Positions 8,878 to 17,075 are shown, numbered from the stretch's first letter. The stretch: DNA of 64,000 bases from a bacterium 1xD42-67 (GCA_003612335.1 RAYO01000004.1:62001-126000); one strand, 5' to 3'. Notes: generated by a model from the sequence alone, not told the origin. Numbers and translations: made by a program.

Positions 8878-9354
8878 TCATCGCAGATGATTTACCATAA
8901 TATATTCCTCTCCATGTTCACCGACAATTTCAAAGTCCAGTTTCCGATACATTTTAACCGCATAGTTCGCCTTCTGAACCGCAAGTGAAACCTGTCGATA
9001 TCCGCAATTTTTTAAAACAGCAAGCATCTCCCTCATCAGTTCAGTTCCTATTCCAAGTCCCCGATACTCCTTCAATAAAGAGATCGCAAACGATGGCGTT
9101 GTATTGTCAATATGCCCATGATCCTCCATAATACGGACCCAAACAGCACCCACAATTTTGCCATCCGCCTCGGCAACAAGCGATCTGTCGTGCTCCTCTG
9201 TTCCAAAACCGGCAATGTAAACCTGCAATTCCGGAACTTCAAGAATCGATTTCGGGGGCGGTGCCTCCCCTTTCGGAATAAAAATCGCTTCGTACAAAAA
9301 ATCATTCAGCAAGGGGTATTCTATCTCCTGCATGGCTCTTATTTTATAACCCAT
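8878..9354 (-). CDS. GNAT family N-acetyltransferase (low GC)
   Basis: 158-residue acetyltransferase. The acetyl-CoA binding loop is visible as EYRGLGIGTELM, and the C-terminal AVKMYRKLDFEIVGE segment is typical of GNAT folds. The substrate is unknown. The coding sequence is clearly richer in A/T than its neighbours, suggesting recent acquisition. The ATG at 9354 follows GAGGA. It is isolated between the TraX-like gene (convergent) and the rplS terminator. Confidence 0.88.
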   Translation of the reverse strand: MGYKIRAMQEIEYPLLNDFLYEAIFIPKGEAPPPKSILEVPELQVYIAGFGTEEHDRSLVAEADGKIVGAVWVRIMEDHGHIDNTTPSFAISLLKEYRGLGIGTELMREMLAVLKNCGYRQVSLAVQKANYAVKMYRKLDFEIVGEHGEEYIMVNHLR

Positions 9355-9387
9355 ATGAAATCCTCACAAGGAATACGGTCAGATCGA

Positions 9388-9420
9388 AGAAAAAGGAGCG
9401 GCAAAGCCGCTCCTTTTTCT
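9388..9420 (-). terminator. Intrinsic terminator of rplS
   Basis: Perfect hairpin AAAAAGGAGCGGC/GCCGCTCCTTTTT with an AAA loop just after the rplS stop. On the minus strand it ends in five U residues. Confidence 0.9.
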
Positions 9421-9424
9421 CCGA

Positions 9425-9766
9425 TCACAGCAGTTCCTTGACCTTGGCGGCCTTGCCCACGCGGTCGCGCAGGTAATACAGCTTGGCGCGGCGCACCTTG
9501 CCCCGGCGGACGACCTCCACCTTCTCCACGGAGGGAGCGTGCAGGGGGAAGACCTTCTCCACGCCGATGCCATAAGAGATGCGGCGGACAGTGAAGCTCT
9601 CCTCGATCCCGCCGTGCTTCTTGGCGATGACGGTGCCCTCGAAGACCTGGATACGCTCCCGGTTGCCCTCCTTCACCCGCAGGTGGACGCGGACGGTGTC
9701 GCCCACGGACACCTTGGGGGGCTCAGCCTTTGTGTACTTCTCAGTAAATGCTCTCATCAGATCCAT
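9425..9766 (-). CDS. rplS: 50S ribosomal protein L19
   Basis: Large-subunit protein at the 30S-50S interface. The 113 residues are of normal length, with [32 protein letters not shown] and the basic C-terminal [16 protein letters not shown] all family-typical. The ATG at 9766 follows AGGAGG. It is a single-gene unit with its own promoter and terminator; the usual trmD/rimM neighbours are absent here. Confidence 0.98.
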   Translation of the reverse strand: MDLMRAFTEKYTKAEPPKVSVGDTVRVHLRVKEGNRERIQVFEGTVIAKKHGGIEESFTVRRISYGIGVEKVFPLHAPSVEKVEVVRRGKVRRAKLYYLRDRVGKAAKVKELL

Positions 9767-9888
9767 GAAAATTTCCTCCTGTTGTATAGGCGTTCGTTCC
9801 GGCCTCGAGTCCCCTTGAAGGAGACGCCGCAGAGGACCGCCCGTTATTCAGACTTCAGGATTATATCACCACAGGGAAGGATTTGCAA
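9767..9888 (-). promoter_or_regulatory. rplS promoter and leader
   Basis: Minus-strand promoter with -35 TTGCAA (9883-9888), a 17-bp spacer and TATAAT (9860-9865) in the extended form TGATATAAT. The ~85-nt leader contains a small hairpin (GTCTCC, loop TTCAA, GGGGAC), compatible with an L19-type autoregulatory leader. That assignment is inference only. Confidence 0.75.
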
Positions 9889-9895
9889 GGTTTTT

Positions 9896-10693
9896 TTATA
9901 TGGCGCTGTAAATTTCTCTGTGGACCTCGGACAGGCGGACATCTACATTTGGGAACTCCTCAGACAGCCACCGGGCCATCGGGGCGCACACCACATTTTC
10001 CGTGGAGAAGTGTCCGGCGTCCAGCAGGTTCAGGCCCAGGGCCTTAGCCTCCAGGAACTGGTCGTATTTCACGTCGGCAGTGACGAAGGTGTCACAGCCC
10101 TGGGCGACGACGTCCTCCAGCATGGAGCCGCAGGCGCCTCCCCCCACCGCCACCCGCTGGACCGGCTTCCCCCCGCCTACAAAGCGGACGTTGGCGGCGT
10201 TCAGCCTCTCCTTGACAAAGGCGGCGTACTCCCTGTTGGACAGCCCGGGCCGGTGGACCGTCCCCACCCGGCCGATGCCGTAGGGGCGGCCCTGGGCGTC
10301 CACCCCCGCCTGCTGGAGCTGGCCGATCTCCGTCAGCTCCAGCGCCTTGGCCAAGCAGTCGTTGACCCCGCCGCGGGCGGCGTCCAGGTTGGTGTGGGCG
10401 CAGATGGCGGCGATCTTGTGCTCGATCAGCGCCAGCAGGATCTCCCCGGTGGGGGTTTTGTCGATGACCGACTTCACCGGGTGGAAGATCACCGGGTGGT
10501 GGGCCACGATCAGCTGGGCCCCCAGCCGAGCCGCCTCCACCACCACCTCTTTGGTGATGTCCAAAGACACCAGGATCTTTGTGACCTCCCGATCCCTCCG
10601 GCCCACCAGGAGACCGGCGTTATCAAAGCTCTCCTGTGTGGCAAAGGGGGCGATCCGATCGATAAACTCATAGATATCCTTTACTGTTCCCAC
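9896..10693 (-). CDS. Nif3-like dinuclear metal centre hexameric protein (YqfO family)
   Basis: 265 residues of the NIF3/YqfO/YbgI family, a toroidal dimetal protein of uncertain function, possibly a GTP cyclohydrolase-related hydrolase. Metal-site motifs are visible: IVAHHPVIFHP, CAHTNLDAARGGVND and, near the C-terminus, DAGHFSTENV. The GTG at 10693 was chosen because AAGGAG lies 8 nt upstream; the GTG three codons earlier overlaps that site. It overlaps the end of trmK by 13 bp, a conserved pairing in Firmicutes. Confidence 0.93.
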   Translation of the reverse strand: MGTVKDIYEFIDRIAPFATQESFDNAGLLVGRRDREVTKILVSLDITKEVVVEAARLGAQLIVAHHPVIFHPVKSVIDKTPTGEILLALIEHKIAAICAHTNLDAARGGVNDCLAKALELTEIGQLQQAGVDAQGRPYGIGRVGTVHRPGLSNREYAAFVKERLNAANVRFVGGGKPVQRVAVGGGACGSMLEDVVAQGCDTFVTADVKYDQFLEAKALGLNLLDAGHFSTENVVCAPMARWLSEEFPNVDVRLSEVHREIYSAI

Positions 10694-11424
10694 TGTGTCC
10701 ACTCCTTTTTCATGTCCACGAGGCCGCTGAGGACCTCCTCCAGCTCCTGTTTATGGGGGAGCACATCTCTCCCCTGAGCCTTTGCCATCCCCTCCAGCGC
10801 CCGTCCCGTCCGGGCGATCCACATGTCCAGCCAGGCCCCCCGCAGAGGATCGCGGTCATTCTTTCCCGCCCACAGCTCCGCCGGGGACAGGGGAGCCATC
10901 TCCCCTGGACGGACCAGCAAGACGGTGTAAAGGGCATCCCCTTCCCGGGCCAGCCGCTCCTCCTCGATGGAAAAGCCGTTTTTCTGGAGCCAGCCCCGCA
11001 GCTCAGGCATGGAGGACATGGGCTGGAGGATCAGGACCTTGTCCTCCATCGTGCCCTTCCCCCGCCACCAGCCGGGTTCCCAGTGCGCGCCCTCCAGGAT
11101 ATGGACGATGGTCTCCCCGCCCATACCGGCGATGACGATCACGTCCGCCTCCCTTGGATCCACCGCCGCCAGGCCGTCGCACAGGCGGAAATCGATATCT
11201 CCCTCACAGCCCGCCTCCCGGGCGGTCTGCCGGGCCCGGTCCAGGGGGCCTTCCCGCAGGTCGGTGGCGATGACATAGGCGAACTGCTCCCTATGCGTCT
11301 GGAGCAGCCAAGCCGGCAGGTAGGCGTGATCGGTGCCCACGTCCACCAGCCACCCATGCCGCTCGTTTTGGACCACCATGTCCGCCGCCATCTGGAGGCG
11401 GGGAGAAAGATGGATCTGCTTCAA
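10681..11424 (-). CDS. trmK: tRNA (adenine(22)-N(1))-methyltransferase TrmK
   Basis: SAM-dependent enzyme making m1A22 in tRNA. 247 residues. The class I methyltransferase motif I reads LVDVGTDHAYLPAWLL, followed by ATDLREGPLDRA and DVIVIAGMGGETIV. Translation starts at a TTG (11424) behind GAGGAGGG. It is immediately followed by the coupled Nif3-like gene. Confidence 0.92.
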   Translation of the reverse strand: MKQIHLSPRLQMAADMVVQNERHGWLVDVGTDHAYLPAWLLQTHREQFAYVIATDLREGPLDRARQTAREAGCEGDIDFRLCDGLAAVDPREADVIVIAGMGGETIVHILEGAHWEPGWWRGKGTMEDKVLILQPMSSMPELRGWLQKNGFSIEEERLAREGDALYTVLLVRPGEMAPLSPAELWAGKNDRDPLRGAWLDMWIARTGRALEGMAKAQGRDVLPHKQELEEVLSGLVDMKKEWTQWEQ

Positions 11425-11439
11425 GTCCGTCCCTCCTCG

Positions 11440-12045
11440 TCATATCGACTCGGCCATCTGATCGGCCCGCACCGCCAGGACCATGGCCCGGGCAAAATCC
11501 CGGACGGCCAGTTCCCGGTCCTCATCCAGGAAGGGCTCCGGTCCGCCCCGGTCCCGGCGGCAGAACATCCCCAGATACTCCAGCCCGCCGTGGCGGCAGA
11601 AGCGCTTGACCCCCTCCTCCCACAGGCCGGCCCCCTTTTCCGGAGGGTAGCCGCAGGTGGTGACCGACACCACCCGTTTCCCCGCCAGCAGCTTGGGGCC
11701 CTTCGCCCGGCCGTAGTTCTTCGTCCCGGCATAGATGGCCCGGTCCAGCAGAGCTTTCATGGGGGCGGTGCAGAAGAAGGCGTAGATCGGGGTGGCCAGG
11801 ACGATCACATCGCTGGCCGCCATCGCCTGGAAGATCCCAGCAAATCCGTCCTCCTGGACGCAGCCAGGACCATCCAGACGGTCCTGACAGCCCATGCACC
11901 CCCGGCAGGGAGCGATATCCTCGTCATAGAGCCACACCGTCTCGGTCTCCACCCCCAGTGCCTCGCACTCCTCCAGGAAAGGGGCCAGCAGGGCCGCAGT
12001 ATTCCCCTCCCTGCGGGGACTGCCCATCAAAACACAGGATCTCAC
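11440..12045 (-). CDS. NAD(P)H-dependent FMN reductase / flavodoxin-fold oxidoreductase
   Basis: 201 residues with the FMN-phosphate loop GSPRREGNTAAL at the extreme N-terminus and a cysteine cluster APCRGCMGCQ about 45 residues later, as in iron-sulfur flavoprotein-like reductases. The substrate is unknown. The GTG at 12045 was chosen because AGGAGAGG precedes it by 6-7 nt and it places the FMN loop at residue 8; the ATG 39 nt upstream has no ribosome binding site. The leader contains hairpin array B (12099-12266). A gap of 15 bp separates it from trmK. Confidence 0.85.
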   Translation of the reverse strand: MRSCVLMGSPRREGNTAALLAPFLEECEALGVETETVWLYDEDIAPCRGCMGCQDRLDGPGCVQEDGFAGIFQAMAASDVIVLATPIYAFFCTAPMKALLDRAIYAGTKNYGRAKGPKLLAGKRVVSVTTCGYPPEKGAGLWEEGVKRFCRHGGLEYLGMFCRRDRGGPEPFLDEDRELAVRDFARAMVLAVRADQMAESI

Positions 12046-12098
12046 AAGCAGCCTCTCCTCTCTTCGCAGAACGTTTGTGCTCATCTTATAGTTGGCGT

Positions 12099-12266
12099 GG
12101 TCGAAAAGAAGTAAAACTTCTTTTCGACCAGTGCGGCGACAACTCGCCGCACTGGCCTCAAAGCGGCCTGTCCCAGACTTCGATAGTCAGCGCACAGGCT
12201 TTGCCCGCCAGCGGCTCTGCCGCTGGTCGAAGATCGGTCTTACCGATCTTCAAGTGTGCTGACTAT
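12099..12266 (-). ncRNA. Tandem hairpin array B in the leader of the flavodoxin-like gene
   Basis: Consecutive inverted repeats: 12099-12129 (14-bp perfect stem GGTCGAAAAGAAGT, loop AAA), 12130-12153 (10 bp, AGTGCGGCGA), 12154-12168 (GGCC/GGCC), 12208-12226 (8 bp, CCAGCGGC) and 12229-12251 (10 bp, GAAGATCGGT). A long-range stem TAGTCAGC (12184-12191) with GCTGACTA (12258-12265) encloses the last two. On the minus strand TTTACA, 18 bp, TATAGT (TG-extended) lies at its edge, so the array would be transcribed. Stem order and outline match array A (5170-5333) with changed but still paired bases. Confidence 0.6.
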
Positions 12267-12300
12267 ATCATAAAAATGTCCCTCTTGTAAAGGGCAAGAT

Positions 12301-12328
12301 GATAGCCCTCCCAAACAGGAGGGCTATC
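12301..12328 (-). terminator. Hairpin after the DUF1858 gene
   Basis: GATAGCCCTCC/GGAGGGCTATC stem of 11 bp downstream of the minus-strand DUF1858 gene. The following sequence is not T-rich, so terminator function is likely but not certain. Confidence 0.5.
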
Positions 12329-12333
12329 TCGTC

Positions 12334-12537
12334 TCATTTGACAGCGCCGATCAGCGCGTTGACCTTGTCCAACAGGGCCTCTACGTCCACGCCGTGGACC
12401 TTGCAGGCCTGCTCTACGGTCTCGCCCTGAGAAGCGGGGCAGCCCAGGCAGTGCATCCCGATGCCCATGAAGATGGGGGCAGCCTGGGGGGCGACCTTCA
12501 GGATGTCGCCGATGATGGTGTCTTTGGTGATGGTCAT
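12334..12537 (-). CDS. DUF1858 domain-containing protein
   Basis: 67 residues covering a single DUF1858 domain (TIIGDILKVAPQAAPIFMGIGMHCLGCPASQGETVEQAC). The paired cysteines in HCLGCP are family-typical and suggest redox or metal chemistry; the function is unknown. The ATG at 12537 was chosen because GGAGGG lies 6 nt upstream; the earlier in-frame ATG overlaps that site. It is a short single-gene unit divergent from the yoaK-like gene. Confidence 0.88.
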   Translation of the reverse strand: MTITKDTIIGDILKVAPQAAPIFMGIGMHCLGCPASQGETVEQACKVHGVDVEALLDKVNALIGAVK

Positions 12538-12673
12538 GACAGATCCCTCCATATATCTCTAGGATAGGGATAGTATATCCTATCATCCGATTTTTTGCAA
12601 TGGATTTTTTTCTTCCCTTTTGGAAAAAACAGTGTTATGATCATATGACTCTCAACTGTAAGGATCTGATCAT

Positions 12674-13321
12674 ATGGAAAGACGAACTCATCCCGCCGCA
12701 GAGCAGCTGCTCCCCGTCGCCCTCCTCACCCTCTCCGGCGGCCTTCAGGACACTTACACCTATCTCCGCCGGGGCAAGGTCTTCGCCAACGCCCAGACAG
12801 GCAACATCGTCCTGCTCGGCCAGAGCCTGTTCGATGGGGACTGGGGCCGGGCCGCCCGCTACTTCCTCCCTGTACTGGCTTTCGCCCTGGGGGTAGCGGC
12901 AGCCGAGCGGCTCCAAAACTGCGCACACGGCCCCAACTGGCAGCGCCAGGTGCTGCTCTGGGAGATCCTCCTGCTCTTCCTGGTGGGCTTCATCCCACAC
13001 TCCCTGGACCAGCTGGCCAACGCCCTGGTCTCCTTCTCCTGCGCCATGCAGGTCCAAGCCTTCCGCAGGGTGGAGGGCTTCGCCTTCGCCAGCACCATGT
13101 GCATCGGCAACCTGCGCAGCGGAACAGAGGCCCTGTGTACCTTCCTGCGCACCCGAGACCGTCAGGAGGGGCAAAAGGCCCGGCTGTACTTCCTCGTGAT
13201 CTTCCTGTTCGCCCTGGGAGCTGAGGCCGGCAGTCTGGCCGTGGAGCTGCTGGACCTGCCCGCCATCTGGCTGTCCTGTGTCCTGCTGGCCTTGGGATCC
13301 TGGCCACTGTCCCATCAGTGA
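12674..13321 (+). CDS. YoaK family (DUF1275) membrane protein
   Basis: 215-residue membrane protein with the family signature SGGLQDTYTYLRRGKVFANAQTGN at residues 20-44 and roughly six hydrophobic segments. The function is unknown; some family members are linked to small-molecule transport. The ATG at 12674 follows AAGGA. The 9-mer GATCATATG occurs twice, at 12639-12647 and 12668-12676, the second copy spanning the start codon. Transcription ends at the bidirectional terminator at 13384. Confidence 0.85.
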   Translation: MERRTHPAAEQLLPVALLTLSGGLQDTYTYLRRGKVFANAQTGNIVLLGQSLFDGDWGRAARYFLPVLAFALGVAAAERLQNCAHGPNWQRQVLLWEILLLFLVGFIPHSLDQLANALVSFSCAMQVQAFRRVEGFAFASTMCIGNLRSGTEALCTFLRTRDRQEGQKARLYFLVIFLFALGAEAGSLAVELLDLPAIWLSCVLLALGSWPLSHQ

Positions 13322-13383
13322 GCCGCCCCGGTCCCCTTCGAGCCCTGTGGCCTGCGGATCGGCCGGACCGATCTGTATGACAA

Positions 13384-13413
13384 GAAAAAGTCCGCCTTTC
13401 GGCGGACTTTTTT
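13384..13413. terminator. Bidirectional intrinsic terminator
   Basis: AAAAAGTCCGCC/GGCGGACTTTTTT hairpin between the convergent yoaK-like and zinc-ribbon genes, with A/T tracts on both sides. Confidence 0.92.
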
Positions 13414-13424
13414 CCTGGCTGTTA

Positions 13425-13703
13425 TCAGCCCTGCTCACGCATCTTGGCGAAGCAGTCGCTGCAATAGACGGGACGGTCAGACTTGGGCTCGAAGGGGACC
13501 TTCGCCTCGCCGCCGCAGGCAGCGCACACGGCGGTGAAGTACTCACGGGGGCCGCGGGCAGCGTTCTTGCGGGCGTCACGGCAGGGCTTGCAGCGCTGGG
13601 GCTCGTTCTGGAAGCCGCGCTCCGCATAGAACTCCTGCTCACCGGCGGTGAAGGTGAACTCGTTGCCGCACTCTTTGCATACCAGGATCTTGTCTTCGTA
13701 CAT
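13425..13703 (-). CDS. Zinc-ribbon domain protein
   Basis: 92 residues with four CxxC pairs: CKEC near residue 9, CKPC in the middle, then CAAC and CSDC near the end. This fits the small probable zinc-binding proteins widespread in Clostridia. The first part (VCKECGNEFTFTAGEQEFY) is a recognisable treble-clef-like motif. The partner is unknown; nucleic acid or protein binding is possible. It lies 60 bp downstream of the SigH-like gene. Confidence 0.85.
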   Translation of the reverse strand: MYEDKILVCKECGNEFTFTAGEQEFYAERGFQNEPQRCKPCRDARKNAARGPREYFTAVCAACGGEAKVPFEPKSDRPVYCSDCFAKMREQG

Positions 13704-13763
13704 GGAACTTTCCCTCTCTTTGACTCTTTGCCCGGCACTTGGCCTGGGCGTGTGATATTGCGA

Positions 13764-14384
13764 TCAGCTCTCGCTGGATACGCCGGAAGTGATCTGGGGG
13801 GCCGTCTTACGGCGGATCCGCTGGATCGCGTTGTCCACCGATTTTGGGGAGCGGCCCAGCCTCTGGGCGATCTCCCTGCAGGAGAGGCCGCTGAGGTATG
13901 GGGATAATATCTGCGCTTCGAAGGTCGATAACCTGCCCTTGAGCGCCTCCAGGCGCTCTCTCAGTTCCTCTCTGCCGATGACCACGTCCTCCGGGCTCTC
14001 GGCACTGGAAAACAGGTATGCGCTGGTCTCATCAAAAAGAGGGGGCTCATAGGAGATGGAGATGCTGTGGTTCAAAGGGGCGTGTTTCCCGCCCTGGGCC
14101 GCCCGGATGGCGGTGAACATACGGCTGCGGACACAGATCTCCGCATAGGTGCGGAAGGAAGCGTGCCGTCCCGGGTCGAAGCCCCGGATAGCAGTGAGCA
14201 GGCCCAGCATCCCCTCTTGGATCAGGTCCTCGCTGTCTCCCCCTGCCAGGAACAGAGGGCGGGCACAAGCCCGGACCAGCCGGCCATACCGGCACACCAA
14301 TTCTGTTTCTGCCTGAGGGTCGCCCTGGGCCGCGCCCAGGCACAGCTCCTCATCGGAGCGGCCGGCAAGGGATGTGTGTTCCAT
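13764..14384 (-). CDS. sigH: Sigma-70 family factor, SigH/Spo0H-like
   Basis: 206 residues. Region 2 contains EDLIQEGMLGLLTAIRGFDP and FRTYAEICVRSRMFTAIRAA, and region 4 contains LSCREIAQRLGRSPKSVDNAIQRIRRK. Both closely follow the layout of the transition/sporulation factor SigH (such as SVDNAIQRIRRK versus SIDNALQRVKRK). This supports a spore-forming ancestry. The ATG at 14384 follows GAGAGG. No anti-sigma gene is adjacent, as usual for SigH. The symbol is inferred from motif similarity. Confidence 0.85.
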   Translation of the reverse strand: MEHTSLAGRSDEELCLGAAQGDPQAETELVCRYGRLVRACARPLFLAGGDSEDLIQEGMLGLLTAIRGFDPGRHASFRTYAEICVRSRMFTAIRAAQGGKHAPLNHSISISYEPPLFDETSAYLFSSAESPEDVVIGREELRERLEALKGRLSTFEAQILSPYLSGLSCREIAQRLGRSPKSVDNAIQRIRRKTAPQITSGVSSES

Positions 14385-14503
14385 ATTATCCTCTCACTGC
14401 CCTTTATCATAAACAAAATGTGCAGTTTTGTCAAGGGTTTTTCCAAAAAAGTTTGTTGGATCTTCCAGTGGGCGGATCTCAGGCTCAAAATAGGGCGATC
14501 TGC

Positions 14504-15856
14504 TCACGATCTGGGTATCAAATCGGCCAGCCTCTGGGCAGTCTCCCGGGCCTGCTCCTCCGTCTTGGCCTCCACCATCACCCGCATCAGGGCCTCAGTG
14601 CCCGAGGGACGGACCAGGATCCTCCCCTCTCCGGCCAGGACCTCCTCCTCCCGGCAGATGGCCTGGGCCAGCTCCGGGCTGGCCATGGCGGCTTTTTTCA
14701 CATCGTTGTCCGCCACTGGGATGTTGATCAGCACCTGAGGATACCGGGGGCAGGCGCTGAAGACCTCGCTGGCCCGTCTGCCGCTCTCCTTGAGGAGGGC
14801 CAGGATCTTCAGGGCGGTGAGCTGGCCGTCGCCGGTGGTGGCGTCCTCCAGGAAGATCATATGGCCCGACTGCTCGCCGCCCAGGCGGTAGCCCTTCTCC
14901 ACCATCCGTTCCAAAACGTTCCGGTCGCCCACGTCGGTACACTCCAGCTCTATGCCCTGTTCCCTGGTATAGAGGTGGAGGCCCAGATTGGACATGACAG
15001 TGGCCACCACCGTGTCGCCGGGGAGCTGGCCCTTCGACTTCATATCCAGGCCGCAGGCCGCCATGATCTGGTCGCCGTCGATCAGGCTGCCCTGTTCGTC
15101 CACCGCAAGGCACCGGTCGGCGTCCCCGTCGAATGCGATCCCCATGTCGTAGCCCCCCGCTCTCACCATGGCGGCCAGGGCGTCCATGTGGGTGGAGCCG
15201 CACCTGTCGTTGATGTTCACTCCGTCCGGGTCGGCGTTGATCACATCGGTGCGCAGCTTAGAGAACCGGTCGAAGAGCCGGGCGGCGGTGGCCGAAGCGG
15301 CGCCGTTGGCGCAGTCCACCAGGATATGCAGCCCGCCCAGGGTGGAATCGATGGTGGACTCCAGGTGGTCGATATAGTCCTCGCTGGCCTTGGGGGCCGC
15401 GTAGCTCACCTTGCCGATGTCCCCCCCTGTCTTCATCGGCACGTTGTTGGAGCCGAAGAGGACGATGTCCTCGATCTTCTCCTCCAGCTCGTCGGACAGC
15501 TTGAAGCCCTTGCCGTTGAAGATCTTGATCCCGTTGTGCTCGAAGGGGTTGTGGCTGGCCGAGATCACGATCCCCGCGTCCGCCTCCTCCTCCACCGTCA
15601 CCCAGGCCACCCCCGGGGTGGGCAGGGTGCCCAGATCCATCACGTCCGCTCCCGCAGTACACAGCCCCGCGATCAGCGATCCCTTCAGCAGGTCCCCCGA
15701 GATCCGGGTGTCCTTCCCGATGGTCACCAGGGGCTTGCCCCCCTTGTTCTTCGCCAGCACCGTGGCCGCCGCCAGCCCCACCTTATAGGCCAGGTCTGCG
15801 TCCAGCCCTGCGTTCACCACGCCCCGGATCCCGTCCGTCCCAAATAATTTGCCCAT
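14504..15856 (-). CDS. glmM: Phosphoglucosamine mutase
   Basis: Converts glucosamine-6-phosphate to glucosamine-1-phosphate for peptidoglycan precursor synthesis. 450 residues. It starts with GKLFGTDGIRG; the phosphorylated active-site serine is S101 in VISASHNP, followed by the Mg-binding DGDADR and the phosphate-binding RPSGTEALMR near the C-terminus. The ATG at 15856 was chosen because the GAGGTG site lies 7 nt upstream; an in-frame GTG falls inside that site. It is a single gene with a 119-bp gap to sigH. Confidence 0.97.
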   Translation of the reverse strand: MGKLFGTDGIRGVVNAGLDADLAYKVGLAAATVLAKNKGGKPLVTIGKDTRISGDLLKGSLIAGLCTAGADVMDLGTLPTPGVAWVTVEEEADAGIVISASHNPFEHNGIKIFNGKGFKLSDELEEKIEDIVLFGSNNVPMKTGGDIGKVSYAAPKASEDYIDHLESTIDSTLGGLHILVDCANGAASATAARLFDRFSKLRTDVINADPDGVNINDRCGSTHMDALAAMVRAGGYDMGIAFDGDADRCLAVDEQGSLIDGDQIMAACGLDMKSKGQLPGDTVVATVMSNLGLHLYTREQGIELECTDVGDRNVLERMVEKGYRLGGEQSGHMIFLEDATTGDGQLTALKILALLKESGRRASEVFSACPRYPQVLINIPVADNDVKKAAMASPELAQAICREEEVLAGEGRILVRPSGTEALMRVMVEAKTEEQARETAQRLADLIPRS

Positions 15857-15945
15857 GTGATACACCTCAGATCTTCATTTTTGGTCATGCGCTCATCGCG
15901 TCATCGCGGGGCGGCCGCAGGCCGCTAAGAGCCTCCTTTTGCCGC

Positions 15946-16167
15946 TCACCTGTTCACTTCCCGCCTGTCGGTCCGCCCCAGGAGGTAGTCGATGCTGACA
16001 TCGAAGTACTCCGCCAGCGCGTACAGCTTAGGAACATCCGGATAGCCCTTTCCCTGCTCATAGCACTGATATCCCCCATCAGAAAGTCCTAGATGAACAG
16101 CCATCTCATGCTGTTTCAATCCGTTCTCGATGCGAATCGCCTTCAAACGCCGCGGAAATTTTTCCAT
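15946..16167 (-). CDS. XRE-family transcriptional regulator (copy 1)
   Basis: 73 residues, almost entirely a Cro/CI-type helix-turn-helix (LKAIRIENGLKQHEMAVHLGLSDGGYQCYEQ) followed by the common C-terminal FDVSIDYLLGRTDRR. The ATG at 16167 follows GGGGGAGAGAG; an upstream in-frame start lacks support. It is divergent from a small helical protein gene (16269) across ~100 A/T-rich bp. The same arrangement recurs at 53265-53825, so the pair looks like a duplicated regulatory module. Confidence 0.88.
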   Translation of the reverse strand: MEKFPRRLKAIRIENGLKQHEMAVHLGLSDGGYQCYEQGKGYPDVPKLYALAEYFDVSIDYLLGRTDRREVNR

Positions 16168-16268
16168 AAAGAGCTCTCTCCCCCTCTTGACAATAACACA
16201 AAACAGCATTACAATTATATCGTAGTTTAATATCGACTAATAGATTTTTAAAATCGGATGTTCATACT

Positions 16269-16532
16269 ATGGATGCTATTCAATCTCTATTCCTCAACGA
16301 TACGGTCATCGATGAGATCGAGACGTTCTGCGCCAACGACCCAGAACTCGTACGCAGGAAGCAACGATTTTACAGCACCGCGGATGAGATCGCAAAACTG
16401 GCCGGCCATGACCTGTATGACGCTTTTGAAAAAAGTTTAGGGGACTATCTGTACCGCACCGCCGACCTCTATTATCTCTATGGGCTGGGCCTTCGTCAAG
16501 AGATCTTTCGGACCTTGGGGACGGGCGGATGA
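16269..16532 (+). CDS. Small helical protein divergent from an XRE regulator
   Basis: 87 residues, not recognised with confidence. Acidic, predicted mostly alpha-helical (MDAIQSLFLNDTVIDEIETF; later DLYDAFEKSLGDYLYRTADL). In size and general character it resembles the 87-residue protein at 53265, which also faces a small XRE regulator. It may belong to one of the small Clostridia DUF families found near such regulators. The ribosome binding site is weak (GGATG). It is convergent with the gene at 16542. Confidence 0.65.
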   Translation: MDAIQSLFLNDTVIDEIETFCANDPELVRRKQRFYSTADEIAKLAGHDLYDAFEKSLGDYLYRTADLYYLYGLGLRQEIFRTLGTGG

Positions 16533-16541
16533 TATCCGCCC

Positions 16542-17009
16542 CTACCGCACCCCCACTGACAGAAAATAAGCCCCATCGCAATAGATATCCTCAAATTCTA
16601 TATGCAGTATAAATCCAATCGGGTCCAAAATTTCCCGATAGGGCGCGATCTGCTTTTCCAATCTCCCATTCAGCTCGTCGATGTCGATGACAACAGGCGC
16701 CAACCCGTTCAGCCTCTCCAGCAGATCATCCGGTATTCTGCCCTTGAGGTAGTCCAGCACCTTCCGGGTGGCCTCCCCCTCATAACAGCCCAGGAGCAGG
16801 CTCTCCCCCCGCCAGGCCGACAGATACAGCTTCAAAGGCTCCTCCTCCAGTGCGCCCTCCTGCCGGATGAAGTCCAGCCACTCCTCCTGGCTCTGGACGA
16901 ACAGCATCTCCTGGAGCACAGGGGCATACTGGCTGTAGATGGCCTGATGATCCTCCTTCGCAAGCAGCTCCTGGATCTTCCTCACATCTTCGCTGACCTG
17001 CACGCTCAT
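16542..17009 (-). CDS. Hypothetical protein
   Basis: 155 residues, cytosolic, not recognised. It begins with a charged helix (MSVQVSEDVRKIQELLAKEDHQAIY) and contains EEWLDFIRQEGALEEEPLKLYLSAW and a C-terminal beta-rich stretch (FILHIEFEDIYCDGAYFLSVGVR). The ATG at 17009 has an ideal GGAGGTG 7 nt upstream, so the longer frame is rejected. It stands 66 bp downstream of the DUF5655 gene and is probably the last gene of the ruvCA-ruvB-GNAT-DUF5655 string. Confidence 0.7.
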   Translation of the reverse strand: MSVQVSEDVRKIQELLAKEDHQAIYSQYAPVLQEMLFVQSQEEWLDFIRQEGALEEEPLKLYLSAWRGESLLLGCYEGEATRKVLDYLKGRIPDDLLERLNGLAPVVIDIDELNGRLEKQIAPYREILDPIGFILHIEFEDIYCDGAYFLSVGVR

Positions 17010-17075
17010 AACACTGCACCTCCGCATCTCTCTTGCCCAAACGGGACTTTTCCGCTGCGGCAGGACATGGAGCCC

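Noticed and set aside
5170-12266. Integron attC sites or CRISPR repeats as the explanation for the hairpin arrays
   Set aside because: No integrase, no repeated core sites, no equal-length spacers, no cas genes; stems differ in sequence and length.
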